Origin: Hanleya hanleyi
Taxonomy: Eukaryota; Mollusca; Polyplacophora; Lepidopleurida; Hanleyidae
DNA: 64,000 bases
NCBI GenBank assembly: GCA_036873755.1
Contig: JAVTVY010045494.1
Span: 1 to 64,000 of the forward strand
Direction: 5' to 3'
The notes beneath the pieces were generated by a model. It saw nothing but the letters and a program-made list of their open reading frames with translations. It searched no databases and was not told where the DNA came from. A program made the position numbers and the translations under genes. Positions within the stretch are counted from its first letter, which is position 1. Each line of letters opens with the position of its first letter. Positions 36,030 to 47,110 of this stretch are shown piece after piece.

Positions 36030-36515
36030 GTCGTGGCCGAATGGTTAGAGTGTCTGACTCTGACCCGGAGTGCTACAGCTGGCGTGGGTTCGCGCCTCGC
36101 CCAGTGACCGCTTACTCGCCTATTCACAAGGCGCTGGACTGATTCGGTGTCCAGGGTAATATGGACTGATGGTGGAATTAGTTGCTACGCTAGACCTTCG
36201 CCAGCGGAGGCACTTGGGGAATAAAGTACCTGGGTGTCTTTCAGTGACCGCTATATAAATCCACTCACAGTAGTACATCGCACACGCCTGGTCAGAAAAA
36301 GGGACGGATCCATATGTACAGTCAGGAGGTGTCAATGCACTATAAATAAGTTACTTGCACAGCCTGCACAGCCTGCACAGCAAGGGACCTCGACTGCTAC
36401 TGACCCTGTCTCGACCACCCTAGTAAGCGGCGGGGTTACTGCAAGCTTCTAAATACCTCTGTAAGAGGGTGCTCCTAGATGAAAGGAGGGATTTCCGAAC
36501 CAACAACAACGATAG
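36030..36515 (+). mobile_element. tRNA-derived SINE
   Basis: The head at 36030-36105 has a pol III A box (TGGCCGAATGG) and a B box (GGTTCGCGCCT at 36087-36097) with tRNA-like spacing. A tRNA-unrelated body of about 400 bp follows, with a triple ACAGCCTGC repeat at 36358-36382. It ends in an AACAACAACG tail. The long body and A-rich simple tail fit a SINE, not a tRNA gene. Confidence 0.7.
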
Positions 36516-36744
36516 CTCCAATTATCAGATCGTAAGTAGTAGTATAACATCATCTTCGACCCACTTGACCTAATTTTGTAGTGTCACGTGGAGGTCACGT
36601 GATCGTAGAGGTCAAGGCCGCTATAGGTCCGTCACGTGACCGGAAATGACCTTTGGGGGGCATGTATTCCTCCGCGGTGATACGGTCGCGGGAGAAGCCT
36701 CCGCGGACAGAAAGTAGTCCCGAGAATTCAAATACACGGGTAAG

Positions 36745-36822
36745 ATTCTCCGGGAATGTCCGGGAATCTCCTGGAATGTCCGGCAATCTCCGGGTATGTC
36801 CGGTCATCTCCGGCAGAATATA
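36745..36822. repeat. TCTCCGGGAATGTCCGGGAA minisatellite
   Basis: About six alternating 10-12 bp units of CTCCGGGAATG and TCCGGGAATCT type. Confidence 0.7.
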
Positions 36823-36849
36823 AGGGTCAATAAGCCTGTAATGACAAAG

Positions 36850-37029
36850 CATCAATGGAATGCATGGAACAGGCTCCGCGACAACATCGCCAGAACTATG
36901 CCCAGCATAAATGGCAAGTGGGGAACTCTCGTCATAGCCATACAGTGGGAGAATGGAAAGGGTCCCAGCGGAACTAGAACCCGGGTTACTCTCTCCAGAA
37001 GCAGACACGTTATCCACTACACCATACAA
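36850..37029 (-). mobile_element. Second tRNA-like SINE head (minus strand)
   Basis: The minus strand has A box TGGTGTAGTGG (37014-37024) and B box GGTTCTAGTTCC (36970-36981) at tRNA spacing. The acceptor stem does not pair and the T stem is imperfect, so it is a SINE or tRNA pseudogene. The downstream body limits are uncertain. A 144-codon open frame overlapping it is not thought to be a gene. Confidence 0.5.
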
Positions 37030-37186
37030 ACCAAGGTTGAAAATATCCTTATATATCTACCAGAGGGCAGATCACTATACCGCTAGAGTGGATAGGCCCA
37101 TACTGGCTCAGTGGACAATGTTTAACCTAATGGGAAACCCACACATGCTCATTTGCGGTATGGGTTGTGGGATCTCGTTTTCTTCG

Positions 37187-38215
37187 TCTTACCACGTAGA
37201 ACACGATGGGCGGGGTCTCGAAGCTAGGCGGTGAATGTTTTTGAAAAAGTCAATGTGCTCATGCGCACTGGGCAAGTAGCGCTGGGGTGGACGTTTTGGG
37301 GTCGAGGTGGGCCCCTAGTGGTCCGATTGGGTCGGGTGAGCTCTCGTGAGGAAGCATCCGACTGGATCGGCTTGACGTGGAACATTCTGCGCATGCGCAG
37401 TAGAGAAAGGGTATTGGAATGGACGTGTTGGGGTCTAAGTGGACCCCTAGTGGTCCGATTGGGTCGGATGATGTGTCGTGAAGCATTCGTGAGGGTCCAT
37501 CCGAGTGGACTAGTGCGTCGTCCGTTTTCAACATTCTGCGCATGCGCAGACAGGGAATTGTGGGAAAAGGGTATGGGAAGGGACGTTCTGGGGTCTAGGT
37601 GGTCCACTCTTGGTCCGAATGAGTCGTGGGAGGTATCAGTGTGAAGCTCTCATGAGGAAACGTCCGACTGGATGGGTGTGAGGTGGAACTGACGTCAGTC
37701 TGCACATGCGTCAGTCTGCACATTTCTTCGTCTTACCACGTAGAACACGATGGGCGGGGTCTCGAAGCCAAGCGGTTAATGTTTTTTAAAAAGTCAATGT
37801 GCTCATGCGCACTGGGCAAGTAGCGCTGGGGTGGACGTTTTGGGGTCGAGGTTGGCCCCTAGTGGTCCGATTGGGTCGGGTGAGCTCTCGTGAGGAAGCA
37901 TCCGACTGGATCGGCTTGACGTGGAACATTCTGCGCATGCGCATTAGAGAAAGGGTATTGGAATGGACGTGTTGGGGTCTAGGTGGACCCCTAGTGGTCC
38001 GATTGGGTCGTATGAGGTGTCATCGTGAAGCATTCGTGAGCGTCCATCCGACTGGACTAGTGTGTCGTCCGTTTTCAACATTCTCCGCATGCGCAGACAG
38101 GGAATTGTGGGAAAAGGGCATGGGAAGTGACGTTTTGGGGTCGAGGTGGGCCACTCTTGGTCCGAATGGGTCATGGTAGGTATCAATGTGAAGCTCTCGT
38201 GGGGAAGCTACAGTT
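37187..38215 (+). repeat. Tandem duplication (about 541 bp unit) preceding the Penelope-like ORF
   Basis: Bases 37187-37727 and 37728-38215 are near-identical direct repeats starting CGTCTTACCACGTAGAACAC. Each is built of about three 170-bp sub-units with GTCCGATTGGGTCG and the palindrome TGCGCATGCGCA. The second copy runs straight into the start of the reverse transcriptase frame. Such direct copies at the 5' side resemble the pseudo-LTRs of Penelope-like elements, but the same sequence was not found at the 3' side. Confidence 0.65.
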
Positions 38216-38218
38216 ATA

Positions 38219-40072
38219 ATGTCAAGGGAAAACTATGTCAAAGAAGCCCAAAGGTTACTTGGCAACCCTAAACATTACAAAAAACTGGATGGAGAAATAT
38301 GGCCCCAAGATCATCCAAGGCTGCTCAACATTGTGGCAGATCTAAATAGGAGGCAAATCATTTTGAACAAACAGTTTGAATACTTAGCACCCAAAAGAGA
38401 CGCAAGATCGAGACAGTTCTATATCTTACCAAAGATTCATAAACCTATAGATAAGTGGGCAGATAACCTTACACCCCCTGGGCGCCCTATTGTGTCAGAC
38501 TGTGGGTCAAATTCTTACCACATTTCGGAATACATTGACTACTACTTGAAGCCTATCGCTAACCGATATAGTAGTTATTTGAAAAACACTGAAGATTTCC
38601 TGTCAAAACTGTCCAGCATCCAAGCTCCTCCCAACACCTTACTTGTCACTATGGATATTGAATCCATGTACACTAATATTGACATTGATAAAGGTATTCA
38701 AGCTGTTAAAGATGCTTTCCAAAGATTTCCCGATCCCAATCGCCCAGACGAAGAACTTTTGGAATTATTAGAAATTAGTCTAAAAGGTAATGACTTCGAA
38801 TTCAATGGGGAGTTCTATCAACAAATTAGTGGTTGTGCAATGGGTAAAAAGTTCAGTCCAAATTTTGCCACTATCTATGTAGCTCATTGGGAAGAGCAGG
38901 CTTTAAGAAAATTAGATAAACAGCCTCTCTTATACCTCAGATATTTAGATGACATTTTTATAATTTATAACCATTCCAAGGAAGATTTCGGAGTATTTTT
39001 CGAAACTCTAAATAACCATGACCCAAATATCAAACTCGAAGTAGTTATGCATGACTCTTCTGTGGATTTTTTGGACCTAACAGTTTTTAAGGGACCTGGG
39101 TTTCAGAACACTGGATATTTAGATTACAAGGTCTTTTTTAAACCAACTGATACCCACGAACTACTACATGCCAAATCTTTTCACCCGACCCATATATTTA
39201 AGGGCATAATCAAATCTCAAATCATTCGATTCCATAGAAATTCAAGCGATATACAGTATTTTCACCACTCATGTGCGATCCTATTTCGGGCCTTGAAACC
39301 TAGAGGCTATTCCGCCCGGTTTTTACGGCATATAAAATCTGAAACACTTCGCCAAATCACAAACTGCCAAATAAATGACGTTCGCGAGTCAGAACCGGTT
39401 AGGATAAAACATAAACGCCCTAATCATGGCAATGGTAAGACCTCCAAATGTCTAAAACCTCAGTGTAAACTGGACGAAGTAATTGCTACACAATCATCTT
39501 TCAAAAGCGAACAGACCAAAAACGAATACAAGCTTAAGGATCAACTAAACTGTGACACAGAGAATGTAATTTATTTAATTACGTGCCGAAAATGCCTGAA
39601 ACAGTATGTAGGCGAAACTAAGGATAAACTTCGATATCGTGCCAACAGACATAAATCAGACATCAGTCTAGATAATGAAGGCCCGGTCAATGAGCATTTT
39701 AATCTACCGGAACATTCATTTCAGCACCATTTTCAAATTATGCCAATAGAAAGAATTCCTACATTTCCAACACAGGAAGAAACTGACAATCACCGCGCAC
39801 TTCGTGAATCCTTTTGGATCAAAACACTTCAAACACGGCAACCCTTTGGTATGAACATAGACCCAGGTAAAGTTGCTAACAAAGAGTTTATTCCCTTCGT
39901 TCTCCAGTATAGCCGTAGGAATGTTGAAGCGGCCCGTATACTGAAGGAGGAATATGAAACACTCCAAACAAAACTCCGCTTGCCATTTAATCTGAGACCT
40001 ATCATAGCGTACTCAAAAAATCGGAGTTTACGCGATTTATTGGTAAGGAGTAAACTTCATCCGATAACGTGA
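38219..40072 (+). CDS. Penelope-like retroelement protein: reverse transcriptase plus C-terminal GIY-YIG endonuclease
   Basis: An uninterrupted 617-codon frame. The reverse transcriptase carries FYILPKIHKP (about residue 68), GRPIVSDCGS (about 87), motif A MDIESMYTNI (145), motif B GCAMGKKFSP (about 208) and motif C RYLDDIF (241-247, catalytic DD at 244-245). The C-terminal endonuclease shows NVIYLITCRKC and YVGET (449-467), an RxR basic stretch and a RESFWI glutamate near 541. This order is that of canonical Penelope-like elements (Neptune/Penelope type). The frame begins at MSRENYV, right where relatives continue upstream through an ADKG-type block, so about 150-250 N-terminal residues are absent: a 5'-truncated copy despite its intact frame. 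Confidence 0.92.
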   Translation: MSRENYVKEAQRLLGNPKHYKKLDGEIWPQDHPRLLNIVADLNRRQIILNKQFEYLAPKRDARSRQFYILPKIHKPIDKWADNLTPPGRPIVSDCGSNSYHISEYIDYYLKPIANRYSSYLKNTEDFLSKLSSIQAPPNTLLVTMDIESMYTNIDIDKGIQAVKDAFQRFPDPNRPDEELLELLEISLKGNDFEFNGEFYQQISGCAMGKKFSPNFATIYVAHWEEQALRKLDKQPLLYLRYLDDIFIIYNHSKEDFGVFFETLNNHDPNIKLEVVMHDSSVDFLDLTVFKGPGFQNTGYLDYKVFFKPTDTHELLHAKSFHPTHIFKGIIKSQIIRFHRNSSDIQYFHHSCAILFRALKPRGYSARFLRHIKSETLRQITNCQINDVRESEPVRIKHKRPNHGNGKTSKCLKPQCKLDEVIATQSSFKSEQTKNEYKLKDQLNCDTENVIYLITCRKCLKQYVGETKDKLRYRANRHKSDISLDNEGPVNEHFNLPEHSFQHHFQIMPIERIPTFPTQEETDNHRALRESFWIKTLQTRQPFGMNIDPGKVANKEFIPFVLQYSRRNVEAARILKEEYETLQTKLRLPFNLRPIIAYSKNRSLRDLLVRSKLHPIT

Positions 40073-40083
40073 TCATTATCACG
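40066..40083 (+). other. Short perfect hairpin over the stop codon
   Basis: CGTGAT, loop CATT, ATCACG form a 6-bp stem over the TGA stop, followed closely by GAAA. It faintly recalls a hammerhead helix II, but the CTGATGA core is not preserved (CCGATAA). Probably fortuitous or decayed. Confidence 0.35.
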
Positions 40084-40220
40084 TGAAATTCTACATGGCA
40101 TAAGCTAATATATAGCGGCCCCATTTGAACCCTATACGAAACTTGTCTCTAGGAACATTTTTAAGATAAGAGATTTATAAATCCCTGTGCCCGTGCCTTC
40201 CACTTTTGAAAAATGTATAT

Positions 40221-41720
40221 ACAGGCCTTGTCTGCAAGATATCTTGAGAACTACTGGACGGAATTTCACCAAACTTGGATGGAAGCTTCAGTGGGATAGC
40301 CCCCTCATTTGATTAGGTTTTGGTGTGTGTGCGTGCATTCATCCGTGTCTGGTGTCCGTCCGTCCGTCCATCTACTTGTACATGTATATACAGGCCTTGT
40401 CTGCAAGATATCTTGAGAACTACTGTACGGAATGCCACCAAACTTGGATGGAAGCTTCATTGGGATAGCTCTCTCATTTGATCAGGTTTTGGTGTATGTG
40501 TGCATGCATTCATCCGTGTCCGGTGTCCGTCCATCCGTTTATCTACTTGTACATGTATATACAGGCCTTGTCTGAAAGATATCTTGAGAACTTCTGCACG
40601 GAATTTCACCAATCTTGGATGGAAGCTTCATTGGGATAGCTCTCTCATTTGATCAGGTTTTGGTGTATGTGTGCATGCATTCATCCGTATCCGTCTGTCC
40701 GTCCATCTACTTGTACATGTATATACAGGCCTTGTCTGCAAGATATCTTGAGAACTACTGCACGGAATTTCACTAAACTTAGATGGAAGCTTCATTGGGA
40801 TAGCTCTCTCATTTGATCAGGTTTTGGTGCATGTGTGCATGCATTCATCCGTGTCCGGTGTCCGTCCATCCGTTCATCTACTTGTACATGTATATACAGG
40901 GCTTGTCTGCTAGATATCTTGAGAACTACTTGACGGAAGTTCGCCAAACTTGGATGGAAGCTTTATTGGGATAGCCCTCTCATCTGATTACGTTTTGGTT
41001 TGTGTGTGCGTTCGTCCATGTTCGGTGTCCGTCCGTCTGTCCATGTACTTGTACATGTATATGTATATACAGGCCCTTTCTGCAAGATATCTGAAGAACT
41101 ACTGGACAGAATTCCACCAAACTTGTATGGAAGGTTCATTGGGATAGGCCCCTCATTTGATTAGGTTTGGGTGTGTGTGTGCATTTATCCATGTCCATTG
41201 TCCGTCCGTCCATCTAATTGTTCATGTATATACAGACCTTGTCTGAAAGATATCTGGAGAACTACTCGACGGAATTTCACCAAACTTGGATGGAAGCTTC
41301 ATTGGGATAGCCCCTCGTCTGATTAGGTTTTGGTGTGTGTGTGCGAGCGTCGTTCGTGTCCATCCGTCCGTCCATCTACTTGTACATGCATATACAAGCC
41401 TTGTCTGCAAGATATCTGGAGAACTACCCCACGGAATTTCGCCAAACTTGGGTGGAAGCTTCATTGCAATGGGCTCATCTGATTAGGTTTCGGTATGCAT
41501 GCATGCGTTCGTCTGGGTATGTTGTCTGTCTGTCTGTCTATCTACTTATACATGTATAGACAGGCCTTGTCTGTAAGATATCTGGAGAACTACTGGACGG
41601 AATTTCCTCGAACTTGGATGGAAGCTTCATCGTGATGGCCTCTGGTGAACTTCACCAGACTTGGATGGAATCTTTATTGGAATGGTCTCCGCATCTTATT
41701 ATGTTTTGATGTGCGCGTAT
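40221..41720 (+). repeat. Tandem array of about nine 162-173 bp units
   Basis: The unit starts ACAGGCCTTGTCTGCAAG and contains GAGAACTACTGGACGG, CCAAACTTGGATGGAAGC, a GTGTGTG/GTCCGTCC run and TGTACATGTATATACA. Starts lie at 40221, 40390, 40561, 40725, 40896, 41069, 41232, 41394 and 41560. It is noncoding: the short frames restart in every unit. Confidence 0.9.
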
Positions 41721-42359
41721 ACTATAGGTGTGGCTCTTGTATGTTTTGCATCTTTGCTATAATGTGATCAGTTTCTTTATAGTTGATGCTTCATGTATTT
41801 CACATTGGCTGGACGCTGTAGATGTCGGCAATCCACTCATTGCTATATACATCCCGACTCCTCACTGGGTGACTGCAACAATGAAAATCGCCTCTTTGTA
41901 ATTAATATTTTTAGATGCGCAGCTTTGTTTAGGATACTTATTGCTACATTCATTTTATAGCACTTTCCCTTAAAGTATGTGCCCACTCAAGGCAAGGTGG
42001 AAGGTTGGGGGAGACGTGTGTTTTTGCTTAAAAAAAACACCAGCGTAGGCTTCATCCCGGAGCGGCAACTCAAGGGTCAAAGCGGAAACTCTAGTTTTAC
42101 AATCTGACGTTTTATTTTTTCCGTCAGGATACCAGATGACAACACACACAGATAAAACCTTTCTTAGATAATATTTCACTGTCAGCTACGGAAGTGAATG
42201 ACCCTTCGCTCCAGAAGTCGATTTCTCGCTGCATTATATCTGAGTTGTCGGCGTATTTTTTTATGGAGAAACTGCTATAGAAAACTAAACCGCTAATAAC
42301 CTCTCCCTCGGCGCTGAACAAGATGAATTTAAAAGTGGACACACAAAACATTATTTTGG
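41721..42359. other. Intergenic DNA, nothing recognised
   Basis: It contains TTAGATGCGCAGCTTTG at about 41910, a phrase also found at the ends of the repeats near 62000 and 63635, so it is probably a repeat edge. Confidence 0.35.
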
Positions 42360-42570
42360 CAACATGCCAAACGGGGCTATCACCAAGTGCCTCCAATCAA
42401 AGGTTCTCGAATTTGGGGATGCATGCTGATATCAAAATACGATCGAGTTTAGCATGCGAGATCTATGGCATCACGTTTCGTAGCTTGTGTCTCATCTCGC
42501 TTAACCAAGGGCTAGGGGTCGCTGGAAGCCAAGTACTTCAAGATCCTCATGGTGTTCAACCCAGACTGAG
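42360..42570 (+). repeat. Inverted copy of the Penelope-like 3' region
   Basis: Reverse complement of 43635-43860 with moderate divergence: GGGGCTATCACCAAG, GCATGCTGATATC, TACGAAACGT and CTTCAAGATCCTCATGGTG-type blocks all recur. Together the two copies bracket the TTAA element at 42606-43354. Confidence 0.65.
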
Positions 42571-42605
42571 ATACAGCATTTCCCAGATAACGAAAATCAT
42601 ATGAA

Positions 42606-43354
42606 TTAAGGTTACAGTATCGGGTCGAAGCTTCAAAATCTCGATTTTTGTTTTTTGTCTTATACCAGAGTACACCGTCAAATCTACAATTTGGGGGAAT
42701 AAGAAATTATGAAAATTAGTGCATTGTAGTAAAAAAACATGACTTTTTAAAACTCAAACCATTCGTGGTGCAGTAGTGCTGATTTGGTTTGTGGCCGTTT
42801 TCTCCGTTTAGTTTTTCGCCAAAAAGTGTTTTTCCCGTTCTAATTTCTCTCTTGTTATTTGATGTACAAACATGAACTTTGGACACAATATTCCAATCAT
42901 GTAGATCTTCCAAAATTTGCCTCAAATGTTATAAGTTCGGCCCTGTTCATGAATTATTTATGATTAAGTGGAGAGGGGTCGAGTTTTTGTAGATTTTTTC
43001 AATCTTCCAACTTTGCATGACGATAAAATAACTTCTAGGCCCTAACTAAAAAACCCGAGGCAATCTATTTTTATTCAAATGTTAAAGTTAATTATTCCAT
43101 AAATTCCAGTTTGTTTGATGAAAACTGAGAGAGTTATTAGCGCGTGATTTTGAGGACTATACTTTTCTAAATGACGTCATTTATCTTTAAATAAATCGAA
43201 TCTTGTGATAAATTCGAGAAAGTTATTTATTTATCTAAATGCTTTGAATCAAGGGCTTTTATAAAATGTATAGTTTGTATGGACACTGGCCCATAATAAA
43301 GCAAAATTGTGATATGTACACGTAAGCAACTGGGACCCGACACAGTAACCTTAA
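42606..43354. mobile_element. TTAA-flanked GGTTAC non-autonomous DNA transposon
   Basis: TTAA lies at 42606-42609 and 43351-43354. The termini GGTTACAGTATCGGGTC and GACCCGACACAGTAACC are inverted repeats. The interior is 741 bp and AT-rich, with no transposase. It interrupts a region of Penelope-like fragments. Confidence 0.75.
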
Positions 43355-43925
43355 GAATTACAAGCGTCTAGTCCGTCATTCATAATCCAGCCGTCGTCCA
43401 TTAGAGAATATCCGCGTCCATAATCCAAAGACCTATTCCATATTCCATATAACAGTATTAGCACCAAATTCAAAAAGACAATCATTGCATACATAAACAT
43501 AGGCTTGTTTCCTGCAAGAGAGATCGAAGCGGTCAACAGTTTTCAATGATGCCGGCAAGACATCATGATGTTCCAAAAATCGTCACCTAAAGAATGATGT
43601 ATCTCAGTCACGCTATGATTGTGCCTGTTCATATGAGTACCATGAGGATCTTGAAGTACATGGGTTCGTACGGCCCCTAGCCCCGGGTTAAGCGGAATTA
43701 GACACAAGTTACGAAACGTAGCGCCATAGATCTTGCACGCTACGTTCGTATTTTGCTATCAGCATGCGATATGTATCACCAAATTTGAGAAACTTTGAGT
43801 GGAGGCGCTTGGTGGAATAGCCCTGTTTTATCAGTTTCTGTAACAATGTTTTGTGACGTTGATTAAAATCATCACATTTAACACAGGATCTAGCAAATGC
43901 TACTAAGCGAGATATGTATACTGAT
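43355..43925 (-). repeat. Copy of the 3' region of the CxC Penelope-like element
   Basis: Nearly identical to 57158-57727, including CATAATCCAGCCGTCGTCC, the AAAGACCTATTCC block and GTGACGTTGATTAAAATC, with an internal difference near 43560-43600. The minus strand keeps a short frame with a hydrophobic stretch (MIVFLNLVLILLYGIW) in both copies. Confidence 0.75.
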
Positions 43926-44084
43926 CAACAATAAGGATCTGATATGCATGTATTTGGGATATCGCAATATCTTCCCAGGATAATTGAAAACAGCTGACCG
44001 CTTCTCTCTTACAGGAAACTAGCATATGTTTATGTTAACTATAACCTTTTTTTGGTATTCGGTGGTAATGCTAATAAATAGTAA

Positions 44085-44165
44085 GGTCTTTGGAATCTGG
44101 ACGCGAAAATTCTTTAATGGACGACGGCAGAATAACGAATGACGAAGCAGACGCTTGTTTTCAAA
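44085..44165 (+). repeat. Fragment of the Penelope-like 3' region (plus orientation)
   Basis: GGTCTTTGGAATCTGGACGC, ATTCTTTAATGGACGACGGC and GAATGACG match the inverse of 57170-57235. Confidence 0.55.
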
Positions 44166-44579
44166 TGCCAAATCAATTCAGTTGCAAGATTGAAGCGTTA
44201 TTACTCCTCAGCCCATCGGATTGCAGGGTCTTATAATCGGTACGTACCCCTGGTCGTACTTTCGTATGGTCGTTCTTCCCTCAACAATTTCATGTCCGGA
44301 CCATTTCTCAGTTATTATTTGATGAACACCTTGGAAACTCACATGAAATATGCTGATTACCTTGCAGGTGTCAACCGTCAGGTTCGTTACGCAGGTCTTT
44401 GATATATGTTGGCATTTGTGGGAAGTTGATGTTTGGTCGACATCGGGCCTTACAGACTAGTCTTTTGTGTTAAATGCCGTCATTTCCATCTGACGACGAT
44501 ACAGCTCACCGATCCCCAGTGTACGAGTTGTCACAGCGACACAGCTCACCAATTACCAATATACGAGTTGTCGGAGCAT

Positions 44580-44710
44580 TTTCGTCATAGCTCTCTAGAT
44601 TTGTATCTAATAGCGCTTATGCCGGTGCTAGGGGGGGCCGTGTGGTCATGTCATTCAAGTTGCCACATGAACAGGTACAATAAAAGCGTAACTGAGATAC
44701 AACACATATC
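44580..44710 (+). repeat. Dispersed repeat copy (plus orientation)
   Basis: Reads MPVLGGAVWSCHSSCHMNRY followed by NKSVTEIQH, in the same order as the module elsewhere. A GGGGGG run replaces GGGG. Confidence 0.5.
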
Positions 44711-46800
44711 ACGAATCGTTAGATTCTTGGTATGTGCTTAAAAATAGGTTAACCAGAAGACTATACTGTGAAGCCATGTGACTCTGTCAGTATGTCGGCA
44801 CCTCTTCCCACTTCCCTTTATATGTGTTGTAATTTCTATGATTTTCCACGGAGTGCCCTTTGAGTCAATAATTTCTTGTCGGGACCATACCTTGATACTA
44901 CTGGATGGACAACTTCGAAAGTTCGGACAACTTTTATATGAAATATATTTAGCCCCTTTCTTTAAGGTTGTTAACGCGCTTCAATGATTTTCCAAGGAGT
45001 ATTGGTCCTTTATCGCGTGTGTCAAAGATTCGTTATTCGGTTGCTTTACTATGTAATGGACAACTTCTAAACTAACATGGGAGGTGTCTGTTATCAGGTA
45101 GATATGCACTGTCGGGTGTTTTACCCATTTCATTGAATATCCACCGAGTTTTGTCTCTTATCTTATGCTGTTATTCTCTCAACAGGATAGTCATCTAGAG
45201 ATGGATTTGGATTGTTGAATATTTCTGCCGGTTGGCTGCCAATGGAGAAATGAACACTGGCACAAAACCGGAAGTGAGGGTTATATGACCAAATTGATAT
45301 TTCGACGAGCTAGATATACAGAGAATATTAAAACTGGAAGGTTTAGTTGGCCCTGCGTGCCTGTCATTTTGAATTGAACCAATAGTTTTTAAGCGGAAGA
45401 TTATGTGAATAGTCCAAACGTGAGCCTAGAATGGAAGGCTATGACGTCGAAGTTAGATTAAGAGAAATCAATTTTTGAAATACAAACACCTTGAATGTGG
45501 TAGAAAATAATGGAAATTGTGCTTCGAATGTTCCCATGGTAGATATTTTTAATGGAATAATCATGCTGTTCGCTGTGGACTACTCGGATCACTTCAAATG
45601 GGCCTCTTAGTATGTTAAGGTATAATGTGAAAGATCTAACTTTGGTCAAATGCGTACGTTGAAGCATTAAAACAAAGCTGAGAAAGCAAACTTCCAGGTA
45701 TATGTTTCACGGTCTTGCCTTCGAAAGCTGTCAATCTATATCAAATATAACAATACCGAAAATATTTCAAGGAAAAGGACATATTTGTTAGGAATAGGAG
45801 GCTAATGGTCAAACTTTAGCCGATAAATTTAGTTTACCATCAAATATTATTGCTGTTCCTCACAACACAGTGTCAATTTTAGACTACAAAACTTTTAATT
45901 TAAGGCATATTTTGTTCAGATCTTTCAGTCGAAGGATTTGAAAACAATTCTAAAAGTGAAAGTAAAAGATATGTTACATGAGGTAGTTCGTTGAAGCGTA
46001 GCAATTGCTGCTGCTGTGTAGAATCTTGTTGATGAACCACACAAGAAACTAACATTTAGACAAGTTATATATTTTCTAATATCTGTGTATTGAGGAAAGT
46101 TGAATTGTGTGATAATTTTTCTTAATCTGTTCTGGATAGCGCTCTGTGAGAAGATGTCCTCGTTAATAAATTCTAGAACTCTCAAGAGGCACGCTTATTT
46201 TAGACACATAATTATGTACCATGTTGTTTTCAGACTTCGTGGGAGTTACTATTAGAAGGCCAATCTTAACATCGTAGGATCTTTTTAACCAGCAAGGATT
46301 TCATTCAATTCATGACCGATAGCTTATTCAAAGCGAGAGAAATTAGTTACAGTCGTTCTACTCAATATTAGTTGTTACAACATTTTGAAGTCGATCTAAT
46401 TATATGGATCGCCTTAGCAATCACGGGCACCAATGCGTTTTTTTCACAAGACAATCAAGTTGCCGCATTTCCATTTGCAAATTTGAGATGATCAATCAAA
46501 TGTTTCTATAAAACTCCTCTTGAGAAGTCTTTAGGTTCTCAGGAAAAATACTGTTCTTTTAAAATAAGAAAATATATTTTTCGGCTTTCACTATCAGCTA
46601 GGATTACTGCTTATCAGATCCGCATTATTCCATCCAAGGTAAGATTAATCTCTGTATCTCAGAATACGTGCTGCTGGGATACATACCATTTTTTATTTCA
46701 GTAATGAAAAAAGTTCAACAGTGTGTTTTGCGATTTTTTCACATAATGTTTTTTTTAAGGTTATAATTTATATCATACAATCCTCGCTTGTTCGTTCCAC
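44711..46800. other. Intergenic DNA, nothing recognised
   Basis: Bases 44830-45120 have the texture of an old tandem repeat (GATTTTCCACGGAGT / GATTTTCCAAGGAGT about 160 bp apart). The remainder shows no gene or element. Confidence 0.35.
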
Positions 46801-46805
46801 GCTCG

Positions 46806-47110
46806 CTATATAAATCGTTTTAACATTCCCATTAAATAGTAGTCAGCAGCTTTACTGGTTTTGGTTTTTACAACGTTACATATTCTACTCTCTCTATCCA
46901 GCTTTGCCGAATTAATTTGGTTTAATTGCCGCGAATGGAGAATATATTTATATCTTCGGAAAATTCTAAACCATTGTAATTTTATTTCTTCATCATTCCA
47001 AATAAATAATACTCTATGACTTGCATTTTTTTCTTTTCTATAGATTCTTTCAAATGCATAACCTCTTCTAGACAATCGGCGATAAAATTCACGTTTAGTT
47101 TATATTCGCA
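46806..47110 (-). CDS. Unrecognised open frame
   Basis: An AT-rich minus-strand frame open for about 100 codons. It starts upstream as REFYRRLSRRGYAFERIYRK and ends MGMLKRFI. It is highly basic, with no domain that I can name. The phrase REFYxRLxxRGY recalls basic segments in some transposon proteins, but this is a weak resemblance. It could be a relic of an unknown mobile element or chance. Confidence 0.25.

Noticed and set aside
36961..37029. Functional tRNA gene on the minus strand
   Set aside because: A and B boxes are present, but the acceptor stem does not pair and the T stem is imperfect; SINE head or pseudogene preferred.
36595..37029. 144-codon minus-strand open frame
   Set aside because: Overlaps the tRNA-like SINE head and a CCGGGAATG minisatellite; no domain.
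37231..38179. Two near-identical open frames upstream of the Penelope-like ORF, one in the same frame
   Set aside because: They translate the tandem 541-bp block and are closed by stops before 38219; no reverse-transcriptase N-terminal motif.
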